Of a stretch of 64,000 nucleotides of DNA, positions 34,850 through 47,639 are shown piece by piece. Within the stretch, counting starts at the first letter, position 1, and the number at the start of each line of letters is the position of its first letter. The position numbers were made by a program, and so were the translations under genes. Below the pieces are notes generated by a model, which did not search any database, was not told where the DNA came from, and was given only the letters and a program-made list of their open reading frames with translations. This DNA comes from Atriophallophorus winterbourni (lineage: Eukaryota > Platyhelminthes > Trematoda > Plagiorchiida > Microphallidae). The stretch is from NCBI GenBank assembly GCA_013407085.1, contig JACCGJ010013582.1:212051-276050 (forward strand), given 5' to 3'.

Positions 34850-37800
34850 TTACAAGGTTATCACGGTCGAGGCGGTTTTGAGAGTTAAATCCCAATTCAA
34901 AACATGCTCTAATGTCCCTGGTTTTACATAGACTCTGACAACCAGGTCCAGCTCCTGGACTGAAGGCGCGGTCCTGTGTGACCTAACGGAACTGCTTCTA
35001 CTGATAGGAGAAAGGGCGAAGGTTACTGACTGGTTCCTCAAAACCAGCATTTTCCGGCAGGTGGAGCTTGTTAGTTTATAAAGGCGACCCACCTAGTGAA
35101 AGGATAACCCTTACCTGAAACCTACACTGCCTTGTGGCTACATACAATCATAGAAAAGGCTTCAGGAGTTAACCTCGAGGAAACATCCTGAGCCGAGTCC
35201 CGTTAAGCAGTCCGAAGTTTTATTCGAGTTAGCCCTGCCAACTAATGCGGCGGCATCGTTGTCCAAACATTATAACCTAGCTGTTAATTTGGTTCCGTAG
35301 GTACCATGTAGTGGAAGCACTTCCTGCATAGGCATCAGCTGGTCCTTTAGTTTGAACTGCATTGGCGTACATCACAACGCACCGATAGAAAGGACACTAC
35401 ATTCCGATTTTACGGAAAATAAAACGTGAAGCAGCGAATACCGTGTGAAAGTATGGCTAGACAGGCTAGAGCTGAGCGTCTGGGTCTGCGTCTGGGTCGA
35501 AGATACTTCCAGGTCTGATTAGACGGCTACCGCCCGCATCAAGCTAGGTAGCTTGCAGTCAATACGGTGCTGTCTCGCCACGGTCGGCTATTCTCATTAG
35601 GTGCTTGAGAATCAGAAAATGACAGACAAGTAGACTGTATATTTTCGCACCAGCGAATTAAAATACCAAACTACAAATGTCAGTTCTAAAATTTGGAACC
35701 GGAAACGTTCGGTCCATGCTTCCTGGATTTCTTGAAGTTCGTCTCCAGGTTCAGAGGCATAAGAAAGTCCGGTGTGATTAATAATGAGTGAAATACGCTG
35801 AAAGTCGACGTGACTACTCTAAAAGAGACGCAATTACCAGAATCTTGTAAGAAAACACAAAGAGATTAAACTTGAATATTGGAGAAGAAGACGTTTCAAT
35901 GAACATTCACTGCATGGTGTTGGGTTTACCGTGCGAAACGACATATTGAAAGCAACAGAACCGAGCAGCAGTGGGAGCAAACCGATTTGTACGTTAAATC
36001 TGAGGTGCATTACTGGTACCCTTAAGTTGGTCAACTTTTATGCGCCGGCAGTCTCTGCGCCGTTTGCTGAAAAAGATTCTTTTTATCGTAACCTCACAAC
36101 AGTCCTTTAAAACGTTCCACAGAAAAACCGTGTAGTAGTATTGCCTGCTTTCAATGTCAGAGTTGAGGCAACTTACGATTCTTGAACGATAACGATACTT
36201 CTTCTTCTTACACGGAATTAGAATTGTGCACACATTTCAATCTTTGTGTCAATAACACTATCTTCCAAACAGAACCACCGCATGATGTTTCGTTATAACA
36301 TCCGTGCTCTAACTATTGTCTACAGTTCAAATTTATTCTGGTTAAGCGAAATAATGAAGGAAGTGTGCTCCTCACCAGATTATATCAAAGGGCATTCTGC
36401 GACACTGATCATTTAGTGTTCTGTGCAAAACTAAAGTTCCCTCACCAAATTGTCTGCTAAGGCAGGGATGAACGTCACTCGCATGTGCTAACTTAATGTA
36501 ACTGCCAGATTCGCAAACGCCTCCACAGCCAAGTTCAACGAGACCACTCGACTAAAATCTGCTTCAGAAAACAAGGAATTAATGAAAAGCTGCATATGCC
36601 GAGTCACACTTTTCACGTTCGGTCCGAAGAAAGATCGAACGAGCGACTAGTTTGAAAGCAAAGCTTCTGGGATGACTAATCTGTTAAATGAGAAACGCTC
36701 ATGATTTTTGAGGTTCAAAGGTATGCCAACAGATAAAAAATTACGTATTCTGAAAGAATCTATAAATATTGTCCAACAGACTGCGAGGCGATGTGCAAAC
36801 GACCGGTTGACTGAAGTTTGCCTCAATATCCCAAAAGCTGCAGATTCCGAAAATTTTCACATTATATATGACGGGATCAAGTGAGCAATTGGCCCAAACA
36901 AAATGAAAGCGGCTCTAATTTAGTCTTTATCTGGTAAGTTGATTGTGCACAAAACTGAACAGGTGGAATGATGGGTGAAGCACATCGCAATTCTCTACTC
37001 TAGGGACAGTACGTTTCTACCGCATGCACTTGAAAATTTCGAGCGGTTGCCGACCATTGAATATCTAGATAACACTCCTACTCTTCATGAGCTCAATAAG
37101 GCAATCTACAGCTTAGCGAATAGGTAGGCCCTTGGTAACGACCGAATTCTAATTGAGCTCATCAAATGCGGTAAAGCAGCATTATTGCAACCTCTTCACT
37201 ATTTGCTTCTTCAGTGCTGTCAAGTTGAGTTGTCCCACAAGAGATGCGAAACACAAAGATAATCTCGCTATATACGAATAAGGGTGAAAGGAGCGACTGC
37301 AGCGATTACAGTGGAAACACACTTCTGAAGGTTGTAGGCAAATTGTTTACTAAAGTCTTGCAGATCCGGCTGCAAGTTTTATCTGATAGAATTAACTCTG
37401 AATCTCAATATGGCTTCCGCAAGGAAAGATCAACCGTTGACATGATGTCCTCCCTGAGACAACTTCGATGTAGGTTTCAGAAATAGCGTATGCCATTATA
37501 CGATGTTTTTATCGATTTTAATAAGGCTTCGACTGTGTCAGCAGGTATGGTCTTTTTAAAATTTTTGGTGTGATAGCCTCCCCCAAGGCTGCTCAGACAC
37601 CTTATTTTGTTCCACTCATTGAAACTAGTCTCTGTCCATTTTTACGGTTGTAGTTCAAAAGGTTTTAAATTCGCCGAGGCGTCGAACAATGGTGTGTGCT
37701 TGTTTTCATGCTGTTCGGCATTTTCTCTGCTCTGCTCCTTAAGAAATCTTTCAGGAAAAGAACAGAAGGCATTTAAATACGCACGCTATGTAATAGTAAG

Positions 37801-38850
37801 CTTTTTAACCTGTACCAGTAGAGAGCAGAAATTGAAGCACGAGTTGTGCTTATCCGTTACCTAATGTTTGCCGATGATGCAGCTTCCATTGCGCACTCTC
37901 AAAAGAACCTACAGTCGCTAATGCACTGTTTTTGTTGGCATGCATAGATCGATGTCTAAGAATCAGCACAAACAAGTCCAAAGATATTGTTCGAGGGGCT
38001 GTATCACTACCAATCATCACTGTTAGAAACTGTCATCCTTGACCAGTATATCATTTCACATATATTTGTTTAACCATTGGGGATAACCTCTCACTGAACA
38101 CGATGATTGATGAGCGGATTGGCGGAGCAGCTGTCGTTTTGTCCCAATTGAACACTTGTGTTTGAGTTAACTGAAAGCTGACTTCAAAGACAAAGATGAT
38201 GGTATACAACGCGTGCATACTTGAAGCTTTACCATACGGCAGCGATACCCAGACCACAACGCAAGAAACGTACGGAAGCTGAATGTTTTCCATGCACGAA
38301 GCACCCGTCGAATCTTGAATATATTGTGGATGGATAGAGTGATTAACGCTGAAGTGCTTTTAGAAGCTGGTCTACAAAGCATGTTCACACTATTACGTCA
38401 GCTGCGCCTGCGGTGGCTTTTCTATGTCTATAGAATAGAAGATTGTCGTATTTCGAAAGATCTATTCTATGGTAAGTTGCAATTAGAAAGTCGACCTCTG
38501 AGCAGACCGCGCTTGCGTTACAATCATGTTTGCAAAAGAGATATAAAAACGTTTGAGATTGACCCCGCGAGCTGGAAAGAACTTGCACTTGACCGCTTAC
38601 TTTGGAGGAAAGCTGCGCAGAAGCAAATACAGTTCTTGGCTCTTGAACGCAGATGACACCGCTGGCGTGCAACTGATGCAATACAACAGAGTACAGACTA
38701 TCTGTGCAAGCGCTGCGGGAGAGATTGTTCTTCCTGAATCGCTCTGTTTAGTCATTTCAAAAGTTGTAAAACATGAAACTCATGCGATTGTGATGTACAT
38801 CCATGGTTGACATCGACCGAAGCAGGCTAACAACAACAACATGTAGTAAT
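34850..38850 (+). mobile_element. Family Z copy 1, about 4 kb, nearly full length
   Basis: A relatively GC-rich 5' region of about 750 bases is shared with the two other large copies. Modules: endonuclease start LKFGTGNVRSMLPGF near 35690; KLVNFYAP and NNTIFQTEPPHDVS (equivalent to NTIFRQ) near 36025-36290; a pre-RT block ILYSRDSTFLPHALENFERL near 37000; LYTNKGERSDCSDY and then SQYGFRKERSTVDMMSSLRQ at 37265-37460; C-terminal MFTLLRQLRLRWLFYVYRIE, then DIKTFEIDPASW near 38540; and a finger RATDAIQQST..CKRCGRDC near 38670. The tail is CAACAACAACA at about 38831. Stops and frameshifts make it non-coding. It is related to the RTE/CFDP2-like APE elements common in animals. Confidence 0.75.
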
Positions 38851-40372
38851 TACTGGTGAGGAATTTAAAGGGCTTATGTATGAACAAATTAATGCCTTGC
38901 TCATATCCCAGCACATACACACCAGTAGCGGTTTAAAGTTGTTTAACCTCATCTGTTGGATACAAGAAAAATATTTTTATTGATATCGGAAGAGTTGAAT
39001 ATTGGTAAACACGTTATACTTGAATGCCACTGTTACATAGGTTTCGCACAACGAATACGATGACGGCATACAGCAAGAAACCGATAGAGGTTTTCAAGTG
39101 CGGTGGGATTAGTACACATTACTTCGGCCATTTTGTGTATTTCTTTGTTTGACCTGGTTTGGTTGATGTTAAGTATTAAATTATTTTTGCAAAAAAACCT
39201 TTGTTCTTTCTCCACATATCGTTTCAAAATAGCAAGCCTTATTGCTTATAGAACAACAAACGCTCTCTTAGCATTCATGCATATAACACGTAAACGGGAC
39301 TCTTGTTAATTTCTCACAGTCTCATTGTTTTCTACCTACCTTCTGGTACCTGCGTAGCAAGATAATATGAAAGAAATTATTTGTTCAACGTTTATGAGTG
39401 GAAAATATCAGTCATGTCGCTTGTATTCTTGAGCACTTTCCGCTAGATTCATTATTCACATATTGAGCGAAAAACCGTATATTTATTCTATGACAATGTT
39501 ATAAATTTTGTATTCATTTATACATGCATATCAGCGTGAATAATTTTTACATTTTAAAAGTTTCAAATTTCATTACATTTTACCTCATGCTTCTTGTACA
39601 TTACAATGTTTTTCCTGACAACCTGAAAATTACAAGCAGAGCACAATACAAAATGAAACGTCTGAAAATGTCGGCAATTTGAACGTAATAAATTGAGATG
39701 AAACAGGATGGTATAATGAATTGAGAAACAGATAGCGTTTTAATTTGCCGAAAAATGACCACAAATTATGTGACAAAATGCATGTTGTGCACGACCGAAG
39801 TGAACGGCCGCTGCTTGTATTCATAAATTAGGGGCATTACGCTCAGGATCATCATACCTCAAAACTTTGGAAGAACGACACGCAAGTTTTGCTTGTATGC
39901 TCCACTTAGAAAATAATAATAAGACAAGCTAGCTTAATCACATGCATTAAAGAAATGAGAGGATCAATGTCAAAAAGTTAACACTTGACAAAAACGCAAT
40001 ACTATTGTTGAAATGAAAATGTGAATAATATTGGCAAATTACGAGTAGAGTAATTCGAATATAGGGTTCATATTATTCAAATTAATTCAAACTTTTATTG
40101 GTCCAAAAATCAAACGCTTCAGAGTATCTTGAGATTTTAAAACTTAGGGATGCTTAAAAACAAAACAAACGTTTCATCATTTTGAAAAATCAACGTGTCT
40201 CTGCATGTGCGAGGTTGGATTTGGCCAAAATATATTTGTCAATTACAGTTTTGTACATGTTCAGGCTTGATGCACAAATGATATGTGGGGGCAAAGTGTT
40301 CCATATAAAACAAACCTGTTAATCAAAGTAAACCCTTCGACAATTTGATCTGAAGTGTGGAATAATTAACTA
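38851..40372. other. Non-coding stretch
   Basis: No gene seen. About 45 bases near 39020-39060 (ACTTGAATGC..., then a TACATAGG/TTTC..ACAACGAA block) resemble 27975-28020 downstream of Ly6 copy A, possibly a small dispersed repeat. Confidence 0.35.
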
Positions 40373-40740
40373 TTAGCACAGTGATGTGCTACCATGTGCT
40401 TTTTGCCGATAAAACTGTTGTTTAAGTGGGTGATCCAATGTATGCAGAATGCTTAACAGTAAAATAAAGTCAAAGTGATTTACAGTTGCAATCCTGTTCT
40501 CGTAAAGCCGGTTATATAGTCTGGTGACCAGTTGTGTTACGCGGTGGTTTTTGGTTTTGATTCCCATATAAATCTCGCCTTTCAGTGTTGCTTTTAGTGT
40601 TGTTTTTCTGTGGCGAGTTTGACGAGTAACGTTTCCTGCGATTACTTTTCTCATGATTGTGTTTCTGTTTGCTATCAAACAGACTTCATGTAGACTCGCT
40701 AACGTTTGTACATATCACGTTCAGTAGATAAGGAGAGTAT
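40373..40740 (-). mobile_element. CR1-like RT C-terminal relic
   Basis: The minus-strand frame contains YENRIATVNHFDF then ILLLSILHTLDHPLK, equivalent to the R.LRGDLIxTFKILHxPDHPLK region near the end of CR1-type polyproteins. It probably belongs with the RT piece at 41405-41700, separated by family Z sequence. Confidence 0.5.
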
Positions 40741-41405
40741 TTTGCGTATCAAAGCTCGGATCTTTTCTCATTTAAACCATTGGAATCTAAGTGGTCTATT
40801 TTCTGCTTGCAAATAACATAAGAGTTTATATTTCAAAATAAGTCCGTTTTCCAATACAAAGACCTGGGCAAGACACCGCAAACGGCAATATCGTAGTAGG
40901 CTCAAAATATTCTGTTGACCAGTATGTGAAATCAATTTATAATCAGTCACTTTATCCATTCACGAAATGTCTCAGAGGAAATAAATCCTCCGTAAAGGGA
41001 ACTCATTCAGCATTCTTTAGTGTCTGTCGTGGGTGGTCCAGGTTTCGCTACCGTAAAATACAGCAATTAGTACGTAAAAGCTGTGTACTATTATCTCTGT
41101 CTCTACGGTGAACTTGCGGTTACCTCAAACACAATATTTTATTCAGGACATATTGACAGCTCCTGGGTTGATCCGCTTATCAATCGTTGTGTCGAGTGAG
41201 ATGTATATATCGCAACAGTTAAAGCGATATATGTGGAATAACGTACTAAATCCTGCCTACAGTTTCCGAAGTTTGGAAGCCATACAAATTGTTGAGCCAG
41301 GAATGTCGTCTTTCTCATATTGATGGTAAGCTCACAAGCTTTGCATGCTAATAAATAACAGCAAATTAGCGGCCGGAGGCTTTCTTGAGAGTGAGCAACA
41401 ATGCA
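40741..41405 (-). mobile_element. Family Z 3' part between CR1-like pieces
   Basis: The minus strand reads LTINMRKTTFLAQQF near 41300, an ETWTT-like block near 41060, and ILSLLRYCRLRCLAQVFVLE near 40900 (compare MFTLLRQLRLRWLFYVYRIE in copy 1). The finger and tail are not clear. It has the same orientation as the flanking CR1-like pieces. Confidence 0.6.
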
Positions 41406-41700
41406 ACAACGTCAAAAATAAACTTAGCAGATCCCGTCTCGTACATATTTCCTATCCTGACACGAAAGAATCTTTTGCTCAAGAATCCTATTATCCATTT
41501 TTTCAGAAGACCATCGATACCCATATAAGCAAGTTTGTCTGCAAGTAATCTGTGGTTTACCGAATCAAAGGCCTTGCAAAAGTCCAAGTAAAAAACTTCA
41601 ACTATTTGGCCTTTATCGAGCCTCATGATAACCTCGTTAAGAAAACATAAAAGGTTTGTTAGGCACGACTTCCCTTCAAGGAAGGTAAATATTTGCCCAA
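41406..41700 (-). mobile_element. CR1-like RT fragment, well-preserved motif A
   Basis: The minus strand reads VEVFYLDFCKAFDSVNHRLL, the catalytic-Asp block, then ADKLAYMGIDGLLKKWI and RFFRVRIGNMYE, just before where VTSGVPQGS should be. The reading switches to family Z sequence at about 41405. Confidence 0.75.
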
Positions 41701-41974
41701 AAACATCATTTCTGCATCAAACCTGAACATGTTTAAAACTAAACTGAAATTAAAATGGAATCCAGAATTTAAAAAAATATTTAAAATATCCTACCTCGCA
41801 CCACGGTATAAAATATAAAAAATATATATTGTTGTCTACGTTTGCGCATAGACACTTCTCTCCAGTTTAAAGAAAATATCGTGTGAGAAAAGCAACGTTA
41901 CATGAACAAAACATTATATAAATGTATCGTAGAAATCATTTTTCCATACATATAAATTTTAGGCATTCCTCTGT

Positions 41975-42290
41975 TATCGATAAAAGTTCATGCTTATTAC
42001 ATTGTGATGCCTTGCAAAAACGTTGCTTTTATGTAGCGAGAATAACAGACCTACACATGTTATATACTGAAATCTGCACATTTCGGACAAAAATAATAAA
42101 ACACGTAAACAAATTATCCATCGCCATTGGCCAGTCGTTATTCTCACTCGCCTTGTCGTTAACTCATCGAAAGTGTAAACAGATAAAATACTCTTATTTG
42201 TTGCGCCAGATACGACATCTCCTGCTTCAATAAATTTATACGGTTTCATTAAATGGTTAAGAGTTGACGACATACACGATTTTTAATTAT
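41975..42290 (+). repeat. Leader of array 2
   Basis: This is a region similar to 62290-62540. Shared marks are TTA.CACATTGTGAT, then GCAAA.ACGTTG/CATTGTTT, ATGTAGCGAG/ATGTAACGAG with TATAACGAGC, and later TTTATACGGTTTC. In both places it sits directly before the ~420-bp repeat, so leader and array travel as one unit. No coding capacity was seen. Confidence 0.5.
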
Positions 42291-43960
42291 CTGCGCGTGA
42301 GGTTATCAAAATTCTCAACTTAATTGCTCGAAGATTGATCAAATTTGTGAACATTTCCAAGGACGTCGCGCTGATTAGTAGTGCCAAAAATGCTTAACGA
42401 ATTCTCCAAAATCCGCGAAAAAACAATACTTATGAATGTAATCGGTGGTAGCATACACTGTGTCTGATAGAAAGACCTAGCGTGGATATGAGGTCGATTC
42501 AGCGGCCACAATATAATTTGCCGTTTTTTAACGACTGGTCCCGGAGACGAAGCTACTCCAATGTGCCTGGATCGAGAGAGATTCATGATCGTCAAATTAC
42601 GATATATCCAACAGTGAAAAGTATCCAAGCTCGTAAGGAGTGGGAAATCAATGATGATGATCGCGGGTTCAACTCACACGAGGCAGATTGTAAGCACTGC
42701 GATTGAGCTCTAATAAGAGCAAAAATCGAGTTCAACGGTTACATTATAGACCGGCATGATCAAATGTGTGAATATTTCAAATGTGATTAGCAATACTGTG
42801 TAGTGGCAAACAGTATGGACAAATACTACAACACACGCGAAAAACAACAGTGTCTATGAGATATATTGATGTTAGCATCCACTCTATCTGATAGGAAGAC
42901 CTGAAATTGTGAAAATATCGGTTAAACGTTCATAAAAATTTCCTGGCTACTTCTAGACTGGACACATAGATGGAGCTATTCAAATGTGCAGTCTCGTAAA
43001 ACTTTCAAGAACAATTAATTGCGATCAGTCAAACGGTGTTCAGTAGATCCATTTCTAAGTTGTATGACTAAAATAATGCTCATCACGGTCTTCACTTACA
43101 CACGAGGCAAATTTTCGGATCTGTGGATTTGCTTTAACATAAGCGAAATTTGAGTCCGGTGTTTTCGTTACAGAATGTCTCGATAAAATGTAGAGATATT
43201 TCAAATGAATTTCTACTGATGAGTATGGACAAAACTGATGAACGAATTTTTCAGCACCCGAGAAAAACAACAAAGCGAAAAAGATTATTCGATGTTAGCT
43301 TACAATCTATCCGTTGAGAGAAACTGGTGCGGATATCACATCTGTTGGGCGTCCATATCTGAATTTGCTAGATTCTTCTGAACTGTTTAAGCAAACAAAG
43401 CTACCTGAATGTGCTGTTCTGCAGAAAAGTTCATGAACGTTGATTTTTATTCGGCAAAACAGTAGACGTAACCCAGCTCATAAGGCGTGAGACAACAATC
43501 GTTATGATAGCGGGTGCAACTCACTAATAACGCACTAATAATGAACTTTATTCACAGCGGAACTCGGGCCAAGTACTTTTATTATGAACAGTCCAGATTG
43601 AATTTGTGAATATTTCAAAGAATTTGGAACTGATTGTTAGTGACAAAAATGAAGAACTAAAAATCCAACACGCGCGAAATGCGGAGGTTACGTACTGATG
43701 TCTACACTTTTCAGCAGTGAGATCCAGACCATCAACAAAAATATGAAACAAAAACTAAAATTGTTTTACTTACAATGCATTCCTTGTCAACAATGTCAAC
43801 CATATGTAAAATGACGTACTGGTTGCAGCTGACATTTTGCAACAGTAATGATTGAAAGCGATGCACTCCGTTGAACAATGACATTGGTCTCGCTCATGCT
43901 GTTTGTAATCCCAAAGTTTCACATGCCCACGAAACACAGACCATTAGCGGCTAGACTCTC
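42291..43960 (+). repeat. ~420-bp tandem repeat array 2 (about four units)
   Basis: These are the same units as at 19.1-21.0 kb and in the same orientation. The (AC)ACGCGAAAAA-type mark falls at about 42409, 42829, 43253 and 43667, giving spacings of 420, 424 and 414. Each unit again carries GTGAATATTTCAAA, GAAGACCTG, a GCGACCACAA-like mark and GTTCAACTCACACGAGGCAGA-type sequence. The array ends where minus-strand family Z sequence starts. Confidence 0.7.
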
Positions 43961-46720
43961 TAATGAGAGTGAGCAATGAAGGATGCTTAGTCAGCAAACA
44001 GCAGGTCTATGATCTTAACGGTTTCAGGTTTAATAACTTGCCATGATTCCGCTTTTTTAGGAATGCCTTCTTTACATGTCCTGAAAGCGTGATTCAGAAG
44101 CAGAGCAAAGAAAATTTCGATCAGTTTGGGAGCAGAAATACACCCTTTTTGAAGCCTGGGCGAATTGTATAGTGGAATTTAGCTCCTCAGGCCTGATTGG
44201 AACAAAATAACGAGTTTAAACAGTCGATGTCGGCAGCCTTTCAGATCATGCATCTTGAAAAGAAACTATCTGCTGACCTAGTCGAATGCTATCGTTTAAT
44301 TAATGAAACAGCGCATAATAGCATAGGCTGTTTCCGACCACTGTATTTGAAATTGTCTCAGTAAGAATAAATCTGTCAACGCTTGATGTTTCCCTGGTAA
44401 ACCTATGTAGAGATTCATAGTTAACTTTATGAGCTAAAACTTGTAGCTGCATCTGTTAGACTCCGTCAAACAATTTGACTACAACATTCAGAATAAAGAT
44501 TCCGCTGTAAATGTTTTAGTAGCCTTTATCTCCCTTATTCCCAAACTGTGTAATGAACTTTGTGTCTCGTATCTCTTGTGGGTCACACTCCACTTAATAG
44601 CTCTGAAGATTCAAATGGTGATGAGATTGCAATAATACTGTTCTATAGCAATTGATGATCTCACATAAAAATTCGTGCTCACTGGTGGTTTTCTAATTCG
44701 CTAAGCAGTAGATTGCTTCATTGAGCTCATCAAGCATATTGGGAGTATCAAGATAATGAATAGTTAGCATCCGCTCGACATTTCCAAGTATATGCGGTAA
44801 AACGTATTGTCCCTAGAATAAAGAGAAAACCAGCGCTGTACTCATCTTTTTTATCTGCCCATTTGTTTCGTTGATTGGGTTATCAGAAACAGATTTAATG
44901 TGAGATTTTTTCAAGTGTGTTCGGACCAACAGCTCAGTTGATTCCATCATACATACCATGAAAAGTTATAGTATTCGCAGCTGTTTAGCTAATTTTAGCC
45001 TCATAGTGATTTGCGCATCGTCATGCAGACTGTTGGAACTCATTTGACTCGCTGCTCTCAGAATTTATAAGTTTCAATCTGTTGGCATACTTTTGAGACT
45101 CAAAACAGCAGATTGTTTTACTTTCAGGAGAGCAGTCATCTCAGAAGCATTGGATTCCAACAGACGCATGTTTATGCTTTCTTTGGACGTTAAGTAAAAC
45201 CTGCTACTCAGCGCGCGCAACTTTACATCGATTCCCAGTGTTTTTGAAGCAGTGATGTCGTGGTAAACTATACTGTGTAGCTTTTCTTAAATCACGTAGT
45301 TATACTAGGTTCGCACATGCGAGTGACGTATATCTTATGCTTAGCAGGAAACTTGGCGCGGTAACATCTTATTTTATTTAACTTCAGTTTTTCACTGACA
45401 AGTGAATGATTAGTGTTGAAGTTGGCGCTTCAATACGATCAGATAAGAGGAAGCTTCCAATATTTTTGAGCGAAAAAAAACGAGATCAATTTGATACCTT
45501 TGCTTAAAGCGAGGATGTTTTCAAGAGAATTAATTTTACGGTTTTGTTCGAAGGAAAGTGTAACTGAAACAAAGTATAAACTCTTTATACATTTTTAAAA
45601 GACTTTGCCCATTTCAATTGGTTTCACTTACTCGTAGTCTGCACCAACTTTGATATATAAATCACACAATACCACTACATATATATATTTTGACAGATTT
45701 TCGAGGACAGTTGCGACGTCATAATTGAAACCGTTATTATCTGCAGACGTCACATAGAGCCTCGGTGTATAAAAGTTTACCAACGTAACGGTACCAGTTA
45801 TGCACTTCAGATTTAAACACCAAATCCGTTCAATTTCGCTACTGCTCGGTAATGCTGCTTGGATATGCTGTTTTGCACGGCACACACAAATCCTTTTACT
45901 CGATGCTCATTCTAAACGTTTTCGAAAAATTGTTATGTTTTATAAGCATCACATTGTCTGGTAATTGCGTTTCTTGTAGGAGCGACAAGTCGACATGTAT
46001 TCATCTTATCTCATTGTTAAAAATAGTTGATATACCTTGGCCTCTGATATTCGAGACGTAGTCCTGAAATGTTGACATCATGATTTAAACGTTCTATGTT
46101 TCCAGTTTCAGAACTGAGCTGTTGTATTCAGTGAATCATTTCACGGGTGCGGGAAAATACAGTTTGCTTGTTGGTTAAGTTCTAATCCCAATGCACTGAA
46201 TAACGATAGCAGACCATGGCGAGACCGAACCTTATTTACTTGGTTTGCAATGCTTGAGGTGAGCGGTAGCCGTTGAATGAGACCTGCAAATTTGGCCCAC
46301 CTTCGGAACCAGCCCCAGCACTATGCCAGCCGAGCCCTTCATTTTAACTGGTATATTCTGTCTCTCGTATTCTTACATGTAAATGCAGAATGAAGTGTTA
46401 ACACCATTGACTCTATTGACATATACGCTTGTCAGTAAAAAAATGGATAACAAGCTTTTGCCCATGCACCAATTGATCCTTCTTTACGGCACCAAGGAAA
46501 CCTATGGAACATCTTAGTTGATAAGTTTAGACAATGATGGCTGGGCCTAAGTTGGCAGAAAAAGTTGAATACAACTTTAGTCTGCTCAAAGTTAATACAT
46601 CTCCGGGTGTTTTCACGAGGTTGTATCCTAAAGACTTTTTCCTTGATTATATATAGTCACAAGGCAGTGGTTGTTCGAGGTAAGGTTTTTCATCTTCTGG
46701 ATCATAGGTACAGAATTTAA
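43961..46720 (-). mobile_element. Family Z copy 3, 3'-truncated
   Basis: Reading the minus strand from 46720: a 5' region matching copy 1 (CCACTGCCTTGTG..TATA.AATCA), the endonuclease frame 45885-45628 with ITGTVTLVNFYTPRLYV and NLSKYIYVVVLCDLYIKVGA (like VVLLGDFNARVGA), the pre-RT block LYSRDNTFLPHILGNVERML near 44800, and GCISAPKLIEIFFALLLNHA near 44130 (like GCVLAPTLFSxxF). The catalytic FADD and everything after it are lost at the junction with the repeat array. Numerous stops are present. Confidence 0.75.
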
Positions 46721-46764
46721 AATAGCTGTTTTCAAAAGATCTGATTTATGTTGATTTGAAATCA

Positions 46765-46835
46765 GGAAGTTGACTTTTAACTAAACCGCAGTTGCAGTAC
46801 AGAGACGATTGCAAACGAAATAAGAAACCTCTCTG
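46765..46835 (+). mobile_element. Tiny family Z fragment
   Basis: About 65 bases resemble the segment at 23437-23505 of another copy (AAGTTGAC..TAAACCGCAGTTGCAGTACAGAGACG region). It points opposite to the adjacent copy 3. Short, so moderate confidence only. Confidence 0.4.
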
Positions 46836-47639
46836 CTGTGAATATATTATCTGAGAAATATTTGCTTTGAACCTCTCAATGTGTATAAACTTTGTTCAGC
46901 TTTTTGTATAAGCTAAGTGATAAATCAGATATACCTCTTGACTGCTAAACCTAGATCACACAGCAAGCGTACAACTGGCAATGATCGACTGAGTACCGCT
47001 ATATCATACAGCGTTTCACAAAAATTGTCATTCCGGAATCTGACTGTTTATTTATTCTACAGTCATTCATTCATTTTGGACATTCACGTAACAGAGCTTA
47101 CATGGAGGTACCGTTGCATAAAATCGTATTAATTACAGTGTGTACATGCGATGGTATCCCTCCAGTATAAATAAATAATTTTTACAAAATTTCGATCTAT
47201 TTTGAGTGGACGAATTATATGTCACTAACACTATTCGGAAAAAACATTCATTCCTGCATCCTATAACAAAATTTCACAAAAGCGCGTACACAATTCCACA
47301 TCCGAAACATGGCGGAACAATTAAAACAGTCAAGTGACACAGCTTGAGCATCCGCAAAATGTAACATCCGATCATGTGGGAAAAATAGTTAGGAAAACAT
47401 ACGAAACGGTCAATCACGAAGCGCGTCACTGTCTCTTGTACCCTAAAGAATATGAACCCAACTAACTATCACAACAATATTAAACCTATTATAGATTAAT
47501 GTGCTAGGAACACATCCCAATTTTAATACAGCTTGCTTGGTGTGTTTCATTTTAACGAACTAGAAAATGTATCTTTTCCGAGACATCTCATATTAAACAT
47601 CGACTTCTAAGGCGACGTTTTTGTTTAATAATAGAAGTT
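46836..47639. other. Non-coding stretch
   Basis: No gene or repeat recognised. The 71-codon plus frame (46917-47132) is unassigned. Confidence 0.35.
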
